A stretch of 64,000 nt of DNA from Flavobacteriaceae bacterium PS02338 (GTDB taxonomy: Bacteria; Bacteroidota; Bacteroidia; Sphingobacteriales; Sphingobacteriaceae): NCBI GenBank assembly GCA_029959615.1, contig JASCOD010000001.1, forward strand, positions 1,364,001-1,428,000. Direction: 5' to 3'. Below are positions 25,175 to 33,939 of the stretch, piece by piece. Both the position numbers and the translations under genes were made by a program. The notes beneath the pieces were generated by a model. That model had not been told where the DNA came from. It worked only from the letters and a program-made list of their open reading frames with translations, and searched no databases. Every line of letters starts with the position of its first letter. The first letter of the stretch is position 1.

Positions 25175-26551
25175 ATGAAAAAGAACGTTTTTAAAACTTT
25201 TTTACTTGGTGCTGTGATCACAGCAGTATTTTTAAGTAGTTGCAAAAAGGACAATTCTAATACTGAAGAACAAAAAGAATCGGATCGTTGGATCACATTA
25301 TCAGGAGCTTTGATGAGAACAAATCCTGGTGATGGTGACGGTGGAACTAAAGTTTACAGCGTTAATCTTGCTGATGCGCATAATGCTAACTTTACTATAG
25401 ATGTATTTGGTAAAAGTGCTAACGGTAATGATATTGGCTATGGCGTTAAATCTTCACGTACCGCAAGATTGCAAGCCTCTGCAGACGGTAAATATCTTTA
25501 TAACATACAGTATACAGGTGCTGATGGCGGAATATTTAATAAATATGAAGTGGGTGGGGGTAACAAATTTACAGAAGTAGGCTCAGCTATTAATACATCT
25601 GTATACGTTGGGACTTCTCCTCGTTGGGTAAAAGCAGCAGAGGGTATTGGTGTAGCAGTAGATGTAAAGGTAGACGTTACTAGAAAAGGAACAGCTCCAA
25701 ATGAAACCATTAACACGATTAAAAGTTCGGGTATCATCCTTACATTAGATTTGAATAATCCACGTATTAGTAACGTTAATAAAGCTTATTTCGATTTGCC
25801 AGCACTTTCTTCAGATGAAATTGCTAAAGGATATCATGTTTTTCGTTTTGATGCGCCAGTATTAAATAAAGCAGGCGATAAATTATATATTGGTACCTGG
25901 ATGCGTCAATATGATATGAATGCTTTTGTAACTTATAATGCTTCTGGTACGGCAGTTTACACCACAGGCGCTCTTCCAAGGTTAGCGACCCGCACGTTAG
26001 TGGTAGATTATCCATCTTTAGAGAATCCTAAATTTATTACTTCAACACAAGCTACTGGCGATAATAGTGGATACCGTAGCCCAATGTCGTATGTAGGTAC
26101 TGATGGAAATGTTTACCAAGCAACGCACAGAGAAATTGCAGGAACAGGTGGTTCTAAAATCCTTAGAATTGGAGCAAATAACGAGTATGATAATAGCTAT
26201 GTGTTAAGTCTTGACACAGAGTTAGGTGTAACTAATAGTTATATTGAAACTTGGAAATATGCTGGAGATGGTATTGGATTCGTGATTTATAGTGTAAACG
26301 GAGACGGAGGTTACATTGCACGTGTTGATTTAAATAATAAAAAAATAACTAAATATACTATCCCTGGAGAAGCAACTTTAGATTTTGGTCAACACCAAGG
26401 AATAGCGGTTCATGGAGATTATGTTTATATTCCAGTTACAGGAATAGGTACTGATGGAAATCTATACATCTTTAATAGAAAAACAGGTGCTATGACGGTA
26501 GGTGCTAAGCTGAAAAACGCAGCAGGTAACCGTTATATCGGTGCTTACTAA
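25175..26551 (+). CDS. DUF4374-like lipoprotein
   Basis: 458 residues. Lipoprotein signal with lipobox SSC (C23) and a KKD start of the mature chain. The rest is beta-rich with repeated GDG/ADG turns and looks like a seven-bladed propeller; I relate it to the DUF4374 family, which accompanies TonB-dependent receptors in Bacteroidota. It lies 10 bases after the receptor gene and ends at a strong terminator, so receptor and lipoprotein form a two-gene operon. A partner role in substrate capture at the surface is inferred. Confidence 0.75.
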   Translation: MKKNVFKTFLLGAVITAVFLSSCKKDNSNTEEQKESDRWITLSGALMRTNPGDGDGGTKVYSVNLADAHNANFTIDVFGKSANGNDIGYGVKSSRTARLQASADGKYLYNIQYTGADGGIFNKYEVGGGNKFTEVGSAINTSVYVGTSPRWVKAAEGIGVAVDVKVDVTRKGTAPNETINTIKSSGIILTLDLNNPRISNVNKAYFDLPALSSDEIAKGYHVFRFDAPVLNKAGDKLYIGTWMRQYDMNAFVTYNASGTAVYTTGALPRLATRTLVVDYPSLENPKFITSTQATGDNSGYRSPMSYVGTDGNVYQATHREIAGTGGSKILRIGANNEYDNSYVLSLDTELGVTNSYIETWKYAGDGIGFVIYSVNGDGGYIARVDLNNKKITKYTIPGEATLDFGQHQGIAVHGDYVYIPVTGIGTDGNLYIFNRKTGAMTVGAKLKNAAGNRYIGAY

Positions 26552-26572
26552 AATAAATTAACACGCTTAAAC

Positions 26573-26606
26573 AAAAAATGCCCCGATTTGAACCGGGGCA
26601 TTTTTT
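26573..26606 (+). terminator. Intrinsic terminator of the receptor operon
   Basis: AAAAAATGCCCCG pairs with CGGGGCATTTTTT across an 8-base loop. It lies 21 bases after the DUF4374 stop. The A-run makes it work for the convergent dtd gene as well. Confidence 0.92.
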
Positions 26607-26620
26607 GTTTGCTTCATGGT

Positions 26621-26648
26621 AATCGTAATTCGTCAATCTAAAATTCCC
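26621..26648. repeat. Short heptad tract downstream of dtd
   Basis: AATCGTA, ATTCGTC, AATCTAA, AATTCCC: the same AATCGTA/AATCTAA words as before rsmA and der, at the 3' end of dtd and directly abutting its stop codon. Confidence 0.55.
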
Positions 26649-27101
26649 TCATTCTTTATTCTTCGTGTCCATCACAATCGTAACCGGACCATCGTTTAGC
26701 AAACTAATTTTCATATCCGTACCAAAAATGCCACAGGCTACTTCTTTACCTATCAAAGTGCTCAGTTGTTTTTTCATTTCTTCATAGAGAGGGATAGCTT
26801 GATCTGGTCTTGCAGCCCTAGTAAAACCCGGTCTATTTCCTTTCTTGGTAGCAGCAAATAAAGTAAACTGACTAATCAGTAAAATGTTGCCGTCAATATC
26901 AGCCAACGATTTATTCATTAAACCATTTTCATCTCCAAAAACACGCATATTAGCAATTTTCTGAGCTAACCATTCCAAGTCTTCTTGGGTATCAGCATCT
27001 TCAATGCCTAATAAAACCAAAAAGCCATTGGTAATTGCTCCAGTTATTTCTCCATCTACTCTGCAACTCGCTTCGGTTACTCTTTGTATAACTGCTCTCA
27101 T
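26649..27101 (-). CDS. dtd: D-aminoacyl-tRNA deacylase
   Basis: 150 residues. Dtd removes D-amino acids (and glycine from tRNA-Ala) mischarged to tRNA. Signature motifs are SQFTLFA (about 77-83) and the Gly-cisPro motif in NDGPVTIVMDT near the C-terminus. N-terminus MRAVIQRVTEASC is canonical. Full length. Divergent from the lipoprotein pair, 36 bases away. Confidence 0.96.
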   Translation of the reverse strand: MRAVIQRVTEASCRVDGEITGAITNGFLVLLGIEDADTQEDLEWLAQKIANMRVFGDENGLMNKSLADIDGNILLISQFTLFAATKKGNRPGFTRAARPDQAIPLYEEMKKQLSTLIGKEVACGIFGTDMKISLLNDGPVTIVMDTKNKE

Positions 27102-27137
27102 GATATTTTTTTGAAAACTCTTAACTACTTTCGTATT

Positions 27138-28151
27138 ATGAACTACAAGTATATATTGTTTTTTGTAATTCTTTTAATTAGCTGTAAACAAAAGCGAGAA
27201 GTGAATACTAGCTTTTACTTTTGGAAAACAGTTTATCAGCAAAACAACACCGAACAAAGTTATCTGCAACATTTTAAGAGCAAACAACTGTATGTGCGAA
27301 TAATGGATGTAGACAGGGATTTGGATGGGGAACCAATGCCAGTTGCGCCCATCAGCTTTAGAAATAAAATACCCGAGCATATAGATATTATTCCCGTAGT
27401 TTTTATTGTGAACGATTTACTGAAAAACACTAGTGATGCCGCATTAAAAGAAATGGCTAAAAATATCATGCGTTTTGTAAATGGGAAAGTTTCGCAAGCG
27501 GGCAAACAAACCTATACAGAACTACAAATAGATTGCGATTGGACGGCAACCACGAGACAAACTTATTTCACCCTGTTAAAAGAAATTAAACTCCTCAATA
27601 AAGATAAACCCCTTTCTGCTACCTTACGTTTACATCAGCTCAAAAACCAAGAGAAAAGTGGCATTCCGCCAGTTGATAAAGTTTTATTGATGTGCTATAA
27701 CATGGGCAATCTTCGGAAATATGGGACAGAAAACTCTATCCTAGATGTTAAAGAATTAGAGAAATACGTCGATAAAAATTTGGGATATTATCCAATGCCG
27801 ATAGATATAGGTTTACCGCTTTTTTCTTGGGCGGTGGTGTTTAGAAACCAAAGTTATGCGGGAATTTCTAAACGAGTGAAATTCGAGGACTTGCAAATCA
27901 AATCAAACTTCGTGAAATCTACTAACGAATTGTATATGGTAAAGACAGATTTGCCTGAGTTTGGTCTTAACAAAAATGATGAAATTAGATTTGAAGCAAG
28001 TAAATTTGAAGATATTAAACAAAGCGCCATTTATTTAGAGCGCTATTTATCTGATAAACCTATTAACTTATTGTTTTATCATTTAGATGAACCTACACTG
28101 AAAAATTTTAATAGAGATGAACTGGAAGAAATCAATCATATTTTGCATTAG
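27138..28151 (+). CDS. Lipoprotein with possible TIM-barrel (DUF3142-like) fold
   Basis: 337 residues from the ATG at 27138. Lipobox LLISC (C16). The mature part has alternating strands and helices: YVRIMDVDRDLDG, IIPVVFIVND, LQIDCDWTATTRQTYFTLL, ADKVLLMCYNMG-like (VDKVLLMCYNMG), PIDIGLPLFSWAVVF. This suggests a (beta/alpha)8 barrel of glycoside-hydrolase type; the DCDW strand and following helix remind me of DUF3142 proteins, but I cannot confirm it. The ATG lies 4 bases after TACTTTCG (27126-27133), a near-consensus -7 box. It overlaps the next gene by 35 bases, so the products probably work together. Confidence 0.6.
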   Translation: MNYKYILFFVILLISCKQKREVNTSFYFWKTVYQQNNTEQSYLQHFKSKQLYVRIMDVDRDLDGEPMPVAPISFRNKIPEHIDIIPVVFIVNDLLKNTSDAALKEMAKNIMRFVNGKVSQAGKQTYTELQIDCDWTATTRQTYFTLLKEIKLLNKDKPLSATLRLHQLKNQEKSGIPPVDKVLLMCYNMGNLRKYGTENSILDVKELEKYVDKNLGYYPMPIDIGLPLFSWAVVFRNQSYAGISKRVKFEDLQIKSNFVKSTNELYMVKTDLPEFGLNKNDEIRFEASKFEDIKQSAIYLERYLSDKPINLLFYHLDEPTLKNFNRDELEEINHILH

Positions 28152-30546
28152 TTTTTTAATCATATTTTTTGGTGAGATTGTAGTCAATGTTGCTTGTGGC
28201 GGTGAGATAGATCCCTACGATTACTATATTTCTTATTTTCATAATGATGTTCAAGGGCATGATTACGAACAGTTTAATTATACCGATTGGCAGTATTTGT
28301 ATCACGATGAAGAAAAAGTGAATGAATATGAGCTGAATAGTGCCGAATGGGCAAATTACTTGAAGGTAAATAAAGCGGATGTACATCAGGTGATGTATGA
28401 AAGTGACAGCGCTACCAATGCACAGCTTGCCAACTTAAGCAAAGAGAATTTAATTGCTTTTTCAGAAAATGTAAAGAGTAATTCTTTTGTTAAAGGATTA
28501 CTAAAAAATAAGCATGCGCTGGCATATTTTAAGTTTGCTAAAAGTTGCGAACCATTTGCGGTTGTTAACTACGATAGATGGGATGCCGAAGGAGGTCGGG
28601 ATAGTACCAAGATGATTGAGAAAGCCCAACAAGCCATTTCAGCTATAAAAACAGTAAAGAAGGATAATTTCCTGAAACTACGTTATGCTTATCAAGCGGT
28701 AAGGATGTATCATTATGCAGAAAATTACGAGGCTTGTAAAAGTACTTATCAGCAATATGTAGCTCCGTTGTCTTCTAAAGATTTAGCCAAAGGTTGGGCG
28801 ATGGCGGTTTATGCAGGTTCGGTGCGTTACGGTGGTAATCCAACAGAAGCAGCTTATTTGTATTCGAAAGTTTTTGCCAATAATACAGAACGCAGGGTAC
28901 AGGCCTATAAAAATTTCCATTACACTTCTGCAAGTGTAGATGAAGTTTTGACGCTTGCACAAAATGATTTGGAACGCGCCAATATCATCGCGATAGCTGC
29001 ATTTGGTAAGCCGGAATTAGATTTGGAGCAACTAAAGAAAGTTTACGAATATGCACCAACTAGCTTACTTAATGGGACTTTGTTGGTAAGAGAAGTAAAT
29101 AAGCTAGAACAGCAATTAAATGCAAATGGTGGTTTAACAGGTAATTATTACTACAATTGGTTGGAGCCTAAAGAAGCAGATAGTGTTAGGAGGATTTATC
29201 TAAAACAATTAGAGTTAACCAAAACTTTTGCGCTTCAAATGTCTGCACAAAAGAAATACCCAGAACCCGAATTGGGAACTATTACTGCGGCTTATTTAAG
29301 TTGGTTAGAAAACGATGATAAAGCAGCCAACGAATTATTGCAACAATTAAATGTAGCTAAACTAGCAGAGCGTTATCAAAATCAATACAGGATTATCACT
29401 TTGCTAATTAATTCACGTAAGCTAAAGCAAGGCGATAATTTTAATGAAAATGAGCTTTTGTCTACTTTAAAATGGTTAGATGAAAAACGGAAATCGAAAT
29501 CAAAAGAAGTTGTGAATAAAGATGAAGAACAAGCCGCTGATTTTTCTTTGAGCCTCGAAAATAAGTTTATTGCTACTACTCGAAATTTTTATCAGCAATT
29601 GCTAGCACCATCTTATCTTAAAATGGGCGATACGGCTAAAGCTGCTTTGGCAATGTTAAAAGGCGATGATGCTTACATGCAAAAAAGCGATAATAATTTT
29701 TCGAGTAATATGAGCTACCAAACGCTAGAATTTTGGCAGAAGTATTTAAGTGCAACAACCTTAGCTAAATTAGAAAGCAGATATACTGTAACGCAAAAAG
29801 ATGATTTCGATGGTTGGTTAAACAGTACTTTCAATAATTTAAATAAAAATGATTTCTATGAGTTGTTTGGTACTGCTTATCTGCGTACGCATCAATACGC
29901 TAAGGCGGTTGCTTGTTTCAATAAGTTGCCAAATAATTTTAATTTTTTAGCTCCAACCAATTGGGATGGAGATAGTCTGTATGCCGATCCATTCATTACC
30001 ACTATTAATGATTACCCAAAACAATATGGCGCCGACTATAAAAAGTACAGTAAACTAACTTTTGCTATGGAGATGCTGCGTTTAGAGAAGTTGACCACAA
30101 GCGATAAAAGGAATGCTGCATTACACTATTTTAAAATGGCTAATGGCGTTTACCAAACTGGATATTTTGGCAATGCTTGGGCATTAATTAGTTACAGTTG
30201 GAGCAGTTATGCCAATTACGAAAAGCCCTCTTTTGTTTATGATGGAGATTATAAATTAGCCAAAAAGGCCAAAGAATGGTATTTGAAAGCTCGTAGCTTA
30301 AGCAAAGATCCAGAGTTTAAAGCTAAGTGTACATTTATGCTGGCAAAATGTAGTCAAAAGGAAAAGGTAAATGGGCTGTTGTCGGTTAATAATTGGTGGG
30401 ATAGCAATTCGCAGAGCCAACTTTATAGCTTAAATAGAAGCAATCCTTACTTTAAGGAATTGCAAAGTAATTACGCAAAAACAAAGTATTATCAGCGAGC
30501 GGTAGAAGAATGTAGCTACTTGAGCGATTTTATTACATCTAAGTAG
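28117..30546 (+). CDS. Large exported helical-repeat protein, probable lipoprotein
   Basis: 809 residues, starting inside the previous gene (35-base overlap). The N-terminal hydrophobic helix ends at VNVACGGEID; C27 could be lipidated. The mature chain is almost wholly alpha-helical with short repeat units (KLRYAYQAVRMYHYAENYEA; AYLRTHQYAKAVACFNKL; YKLAKKAKEWYLKA) that look like divergent tetratricopeptide repeats, suggesting a protein-interaction scaffold. I do not recognise a named family. The CGGEIDPYDYY start recurs, to my memory, in Bacteroidota hypothetical proteins. Likely surface or periplasmic partner of the upstream lipoprotein. Confidence 0.65.
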   Translation: MNWKKSIIFCISFLIIFFGEIVVNVACGGEIDPYDYYISYFHNDVQGHDYEQFNYTDWQYLYHDEEKVNEYELNSAEWANYLKVNKADVHQVMYESDSATNAQLANLSKENLIAFSENVKSNSFVKGLLKNKHALAYFKFAKSCEPFAVVNYDRWDAEGGRDSTKMIEKAQQAISAIKTVKKDNFLKLRYAYQAVRMYHYAENYEACKSTYQQYVAPLSSKDLAKGWAMAVYAGSVRYGGNPTEAAYLYSKVFANNTERRVQAYKNFHYTSASVDEVLTLAQNDLERANIIAIAAFGKPELDLEQLKKVYEYAPTSLLNGTLLVREVNKLEQQLNANGGLTGNYYYNWLEPKEADSVRRIYLKQLELTKTFALQMSAQKKYPEPELGTITAAYLSWLENDDKAANELLQQLNVAKLAERYQNQYRIITLLINSRKLKQGDNFNENELLSTLKWLDEKRKSKSKEVVNKDEEQAADFSLSLENKFIATTRNFYQQLLAPSYLKMGDTAKAALAMLKGDDAYMQKSDNNFSSNMSYQTLEFWQKYLSATTLAKLESRYTVTQKDDFDGWLNSTFNNLNKNDFYELFGTAYLRTHQYAKAVACFNKLPNNFNFLAPTNWDGDSLYADPFITTINDYPKQYGADYKKYSKLTFAMEMLRLEKLTTSDKRNAALHYFKMANGVYQTGYFGNAWALISYSWSSYANYEKPSFVYDGDYKLAKKAKEWYLKARSLSKDPEFKAKCTFMLAKCSQKEKVNGLLSVNNWWDSNSQSQLYSLNRSNPYFKELQSNYAKTKYYQRAVEECSYLSDFITSK

Positions 30547-30573
30547 CTACACTTTTCAATCTTTTTCGAAGCT

Positions 30574-31500
30574 TTATTTCTTTATGCTATGCTTTCCGAT
30601 TTTGTCCAGATACTCGATTAAATTCCTTGGTCTATCTGTTTGTATAATGTTTGCTCCATTTTCGAATAACCATCCCCAAGCTTCTTTTGGGCTGTTCTTT
30701 TCTACGGCCCTGTCATCATCATGGCCACCATTGTGATCAGGCCATAAGGCATTCATCCATACACTATTATTTTTTCTTATTTCGGGTATTGTTTTTAATA
30801 TGGCTAAAGTATCTTGTTTAAATATAGTTTGGATGATTGTATTGGGGCGTTCCTTATAGCTCTCTATTACTTCTTTTGCATTAGGTTTTTCCATATTGAC
30901 TACGACTACCAAAAAAAGCTCTGAAGGAATGTCGGGATTTGCTTCCAATATATCCCGCAAAGGGGTATTGTCTTTCACGTTATAAAGTACTTGGTTTACC
31001 ATGTTACGTTTTTGTAACATAGGCAGAACCTTTTGAAGGTACGGATAACCTTTATCTATATCTATTAGTATTTTATTTTTTGCGCTATCTAAAATTTGAT
31101 CTAGGGTTGGTATCTTATGCTGTGTCTTATGGCCTTGTCCAGCTTTTAAGAACATTGCCTTTAATTCCTTCAAGGTATAATCCTCTGGTTTTCCCTTTCC
31201 GGTCATTGTGCGGTCAATAGTTTTATCATGCATTAATACTATTCTGCCATCCTTTGTTTCGGCTAAATCGCACTCAAAAATATCCGCTCCCATTTTAATA
31301 CTATTGAGTAATGACTGTAAGGAATTTTCAGGTGTTTCACGCCAATCGCCGCGATGAGCTGCCACCAAAATGTAGTTACTAGAGTTCTCTTTTAATGCCG
31401 TAAGTGCTGTTTTAAAACGTCGGTTGTTTTGCGCATATATAATATTGCTATATATCGTGAACAACACTAAAATAAAGCCAATTCTTTTTATATTTTTCAT
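30574..31500 (-). CDS. Exported glycerophosphodiester phosphodiesterase-family protein
   Basis: 308 residues from the ATG at 31500. Signal peptide ending IIYAQ (24). The GDPD TIM barrel opens with VAAHRGDWRETPENSLQS (HRG...ENS metal and catalytic motif, about 45-60), then FECDLAETKDGRIVLMHD (E-x-D and HD) and later IQTDRPRNLIEYL. Such enzymes cleave glycerophosphodiesters to glycerol-3-phosphate and an alcohol. It is the last gene of the minus-strand run, 140 bases after the EEP gene, so its membership in the fructan locus is uncertain. Confidence 0.9.
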   Translation of the reverse strand: MKNIKRIGFILVLFTIYSNIIYAQNNRRFKTALTALKENSSNYILVAAHRGDWRETPENSLQSLLNSIKMGADIFECDLAETKDGRIVLMHDKTIDRTMTGKGKPEDYTLKELKAMFLKAGQGHKTQHKIPTLDQILDSAKNKILIDIDKGYPYLQKVLPMLQKRNMVNQVLYNVKDNTPLRDILEANPDIPSELFLVVVVNMEKPNAKEVIESYKERPNTIIQTIFKQDTLAILKTIPEIRKNNSVWMNALWPDHNGGHDDDRAVEKNSPKEAWGWLFENGANIIQTDRPRNLIEYLDKIGKHSIKK

Positions 31501-31640
31501 TGCTTTTACTTTAAACTTATGAGTTTGATAATGTTTTTTTCCGTTAGTCATTCATATGCTATTGCCTTTAACCTGTACAGGTTTTGGTAGTCCTTTTTAT
31601 GATTAAAACCTAAATGATGAGGTATCAAGAGGTGCAACCC

Positions 31641-32513
31641 TTAAGGTAATTCGGCTTGAATTAACACAGGGAAATGATCGGAAGGATATACTTCACCGTA
31701 AATATCTGTTAAAATAGTGTAGCTATTCACTTTAATTGCAGGGTTTGACGAAACATAAATATGGTCTATGCGGTTCGATCCTTTTGGTTCTTTACTGTAG
31801 CTATTGTATGTTGAGACATTGGTGCTTCTTCTATCAGTGGCGATATGATAGCTATCTCCTAAGTCTCCAGATTCGGCTAAGATTTTATAATTACTCGAGT
31901 GCTGATGCGTATTAAAATCGCCAGTTACGAAAACTGGATATCCCTTTGCCTTCTCTCTAATCTGTGAAAGTAGCAGCTCGGCACTTTTGGTTCTTGCTTC
32001 CTTTCCAATATGGTCAAAATGGACATTGAAGAAGTAGAATTTTTTACCACTTTGCTTGTCTTTGAATTTGGCCCATGTACATATTCTTGGAGAATAGGCG
32101 TCCCATCCTTTCTTTCCTGGTTCATTGGGTGTTTCGGATAACCAGAATGTTCCCCAATCTAGCACTTTAAACTTTTCCTTTTTGTAAATTATAGGGGTGT
32201 AGTGCTTTCTCGTATTGCTTTCTTGTCCCGAAATGTTCACACCCAAATAGGTGTAATCGGGTATCTGGCGCATTAATACATTTAACTGCGTTAAATAGGG
32301 TTCTTGAGATCCTACGATATCGAATTGGTATTTGTTGAAGATGGAAACCACACCCGGAAGTCTTTTTTTCCAAGTGTTTATAGTGTCTTTCAAATTATCG
32401 TACTGTATATTGTAAGTCGCTATTTTAAGCTGTTTTACCTTATTATTATTTTGTCCAAACAGCTGTATGCTAACAAATAGTATCAGCGTTAGCAAGCATA
32501 GTTTACGTCTCAT
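31641..32513 (-). CDS. Exported endonuclease/exonuclease/phosphatase-fold hydrolase
   Basis: 290 residues. Signal peptide MRRKLCLLTLILFVSIQLFG. Mature EEP fold: ATYNIQYDN (about 33), a SQEPY metal site, FFNVHFDHIG, VTGDFNTHQ (catalytic Asp/Asn) and SDHFPVLIQ at the end, as in Mg-dependent phosphodiesterases such as sphingomyelinase-like or inositol-phosphate enzymes. The substrate is unknown. It lies 34 bases after the acetylesterase gene on the same strand, so it is likely part of the same transcript. Confidence 0.88.
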   Translation of the reverse strand: MRRKLCLLTLILFVSIQLFGQNNNKVKQLKIATYNIQYDNLKDTINTWKKRLPGVVSIFNKYQFDIVGSQEPYLTQLNVLMRQIPDYTYLGVNISGQESNTRKHYTPIIYKKEKFKVLDWGTFWLSETPNEPGKKGWDAYSPRICTWAKFKDKQSGKKFYFFNVHFDHIGKEARTKSAELLLSQIREKAKGYPVFVTGDFNTHQHSSNYKILAESGDLGDSYHIATDRRSTNVSTYNSYSKEPKGSNRIDHIYVSSNPAIKVNSYTILTDIYGEVYPSDHFPVLIQAELP

Positions 32514-32547
32514 TATTTTTTGTTAGAGTATATTTTTAGTGAATAAT

Positions 32548-33939
32548 TTACCAACTATCGGTTCTGAATGGTGCTACGGGAAGGCCTGTACTGTTAAAAA
32601 AATTGGGCATTGCTGTATCTGTAAAACCAAATCTTACCGCTGTGGGTTTCTTGAATTGTTTGCTAAATACCACTAGCTTGTTTTTCTCTATTTTGTAATT
32701 GGCGGGTATAAAGTTTTTAGACTCATCGGCAATTAGTAGATCGGTAATTTCTGCTCCTTTTACCTGTAGTTTGCCTTGTAAATAATCAAAATCGATCACT
32801 ATTTTATCACCTTCAATTTTATGGTTTTTGTAAACGGGAGATTTGTAATCTGATTTTTCCTTACCGTATAATTCTGCCAAGGCAATATTTGCCAATCTTT
32901 CAGCTACTTCCTTTTTCCTTGTAGGGTGTACATTATTGATGTCGGGAACCAAATCGCTAATTACTGCCATAGCGGTTTTAGGTAAAGCCAAAGTTTTTGT
33001 TTGTGCCTCTCTTAACAAAGCGCCTTTTTGTTCATTTGCTGGCGATTTATAATTGTAAGGAGCTATTTGTACATAATAAAAAGGAAACTCGGTTTTCCAT
33101 GCTTCCCGCCAACCTTTTATTAAGCCCGAAAAAAGTCTGTCGTAACTCCTATAGGTACCTACATTGCCCTCGCCCTGATACCAAAATATACCTGCCATGG
33201 TATAGCCAGCTAATGGATGTATCATGGCATTCCATAGGGAAGCATATTCGTGAGGCCTTGCAGCTGCGGGTTTGAAAAGTTTAGCATTATTCAACAACTC
33301 TGCATCGCTTTCTATGTATTTTGCAGGCGTCCAAAATTCGGCAGGAGTGCCACCCCAGCTAGCGTTAATCACACCAACAGGAATGTTGAGTTCAGTACTG
33401 AGTTGCTTCGCTATAAAATAGCCGATGGCACTAAATCCGTCGACGTTTTGAGTTGTACACTCTTTCCAAGAATCATAGATGTTATCTTGCGGTGATGCCG
33501 CTCCAATATTACTTACCTGCAACAGCCGTATTTTGGGATTATGGGCATAGGGCATTTCATCTAGCATTTCAGGGAGTTTATTATACGAACTCCACTGCAT
33601 GTTCGACTGTCCTGAGCATAACCAAACTTCCCCAATCAAGATGTTTTTGATTACCTTTTTGAAGCGCCCAGTCGAAATCGTAATTTCATAAGGACCTCCT
33701 GCTTCGGGCGTTTTCAATTTCGTATCAAAACGAGCATAGCCGTTAGCCCTAACTTTTATAGGTTGGTTAGACCAAGAGGGGGTAACGGTTACTTCGCCGC
33801 CTCTAACCCCCCAACCCCAAAAGTTAACTTCTGCATTGCGTTGCAATACCATGTTGTCAGAAAAAAATGAAGGCAGGTTAATTTGTGCCTTCAGATTTAA
33901 CGACAGGAATAATGTGAGTGCAAAAAAGAAAGGTTTCAT
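32548..33939 (-). CDS. Sialate O-acetylesterase-family protein
   Basis: 463 residues from the ATG at 33939 (MKPFFFALTLFLSLN, signal to LKAQ). The SGNH-hydrolase core is present: LCSGQSNMQWS with the nucleophile serine (about 112), a GGTPAEFW block and VHPTRKKEVAERLA near 360. Family enzymes remove O-acetyl groups from sugars. TAA of the GH32 gene and ATG here share one base (TAATG), so translation is coupled. In this locus it may deacetylate plant fructan or other side groups; this is inference. Confidence 0.88.
   Translation of the reverse strand: MKPFFFALTLFLSLNLKAQINLPSFFSDNMVLQRNAEVNFWGWGVRGGEVTVTPSWSNQPIKVRANGYARFDTKLKTPEAGGPYEITISTGRFKKVIKNILIGEVWLCSGQSNMQWSSYNKLPEMLDEMPYAHNPKIRLLQVSNIGAASPQDNIYDSWKECTTQNVDGFSAIGYFIAKQLSTELNIPVGVINASWGGTPAEFWTPAKYIESDAELLNNAKLFKPAAARPHEYASLWNAMIHPLAGYTMAGIFWYQGEGNVGTYRSYDRLFSGLIKGWREAWKTEFPFYYVQIAPYNYKSPANEQKGALLREAQTKTLALPKTAMAVISDLVPDINNVHPTRKKEVAERLANIALAELYGKEKSDYKSPVYKNHKIEGDKIVIDFDYLQGKLQVKGAEITDLLIADESKNFIPANYKIEKNKLVVFSKQFKKPTAVRFGFTDTAMPNFFNSTGLPVAPFRTDSW

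Noticed and set aside
21655..26551. AraC-receptor-DUF4374 set as a glycan locus
   Set aside because: No SusD, no glycoside hydrolase; the receptor lacks the SusC-type plug motif, and the layout fits iron uptake better.
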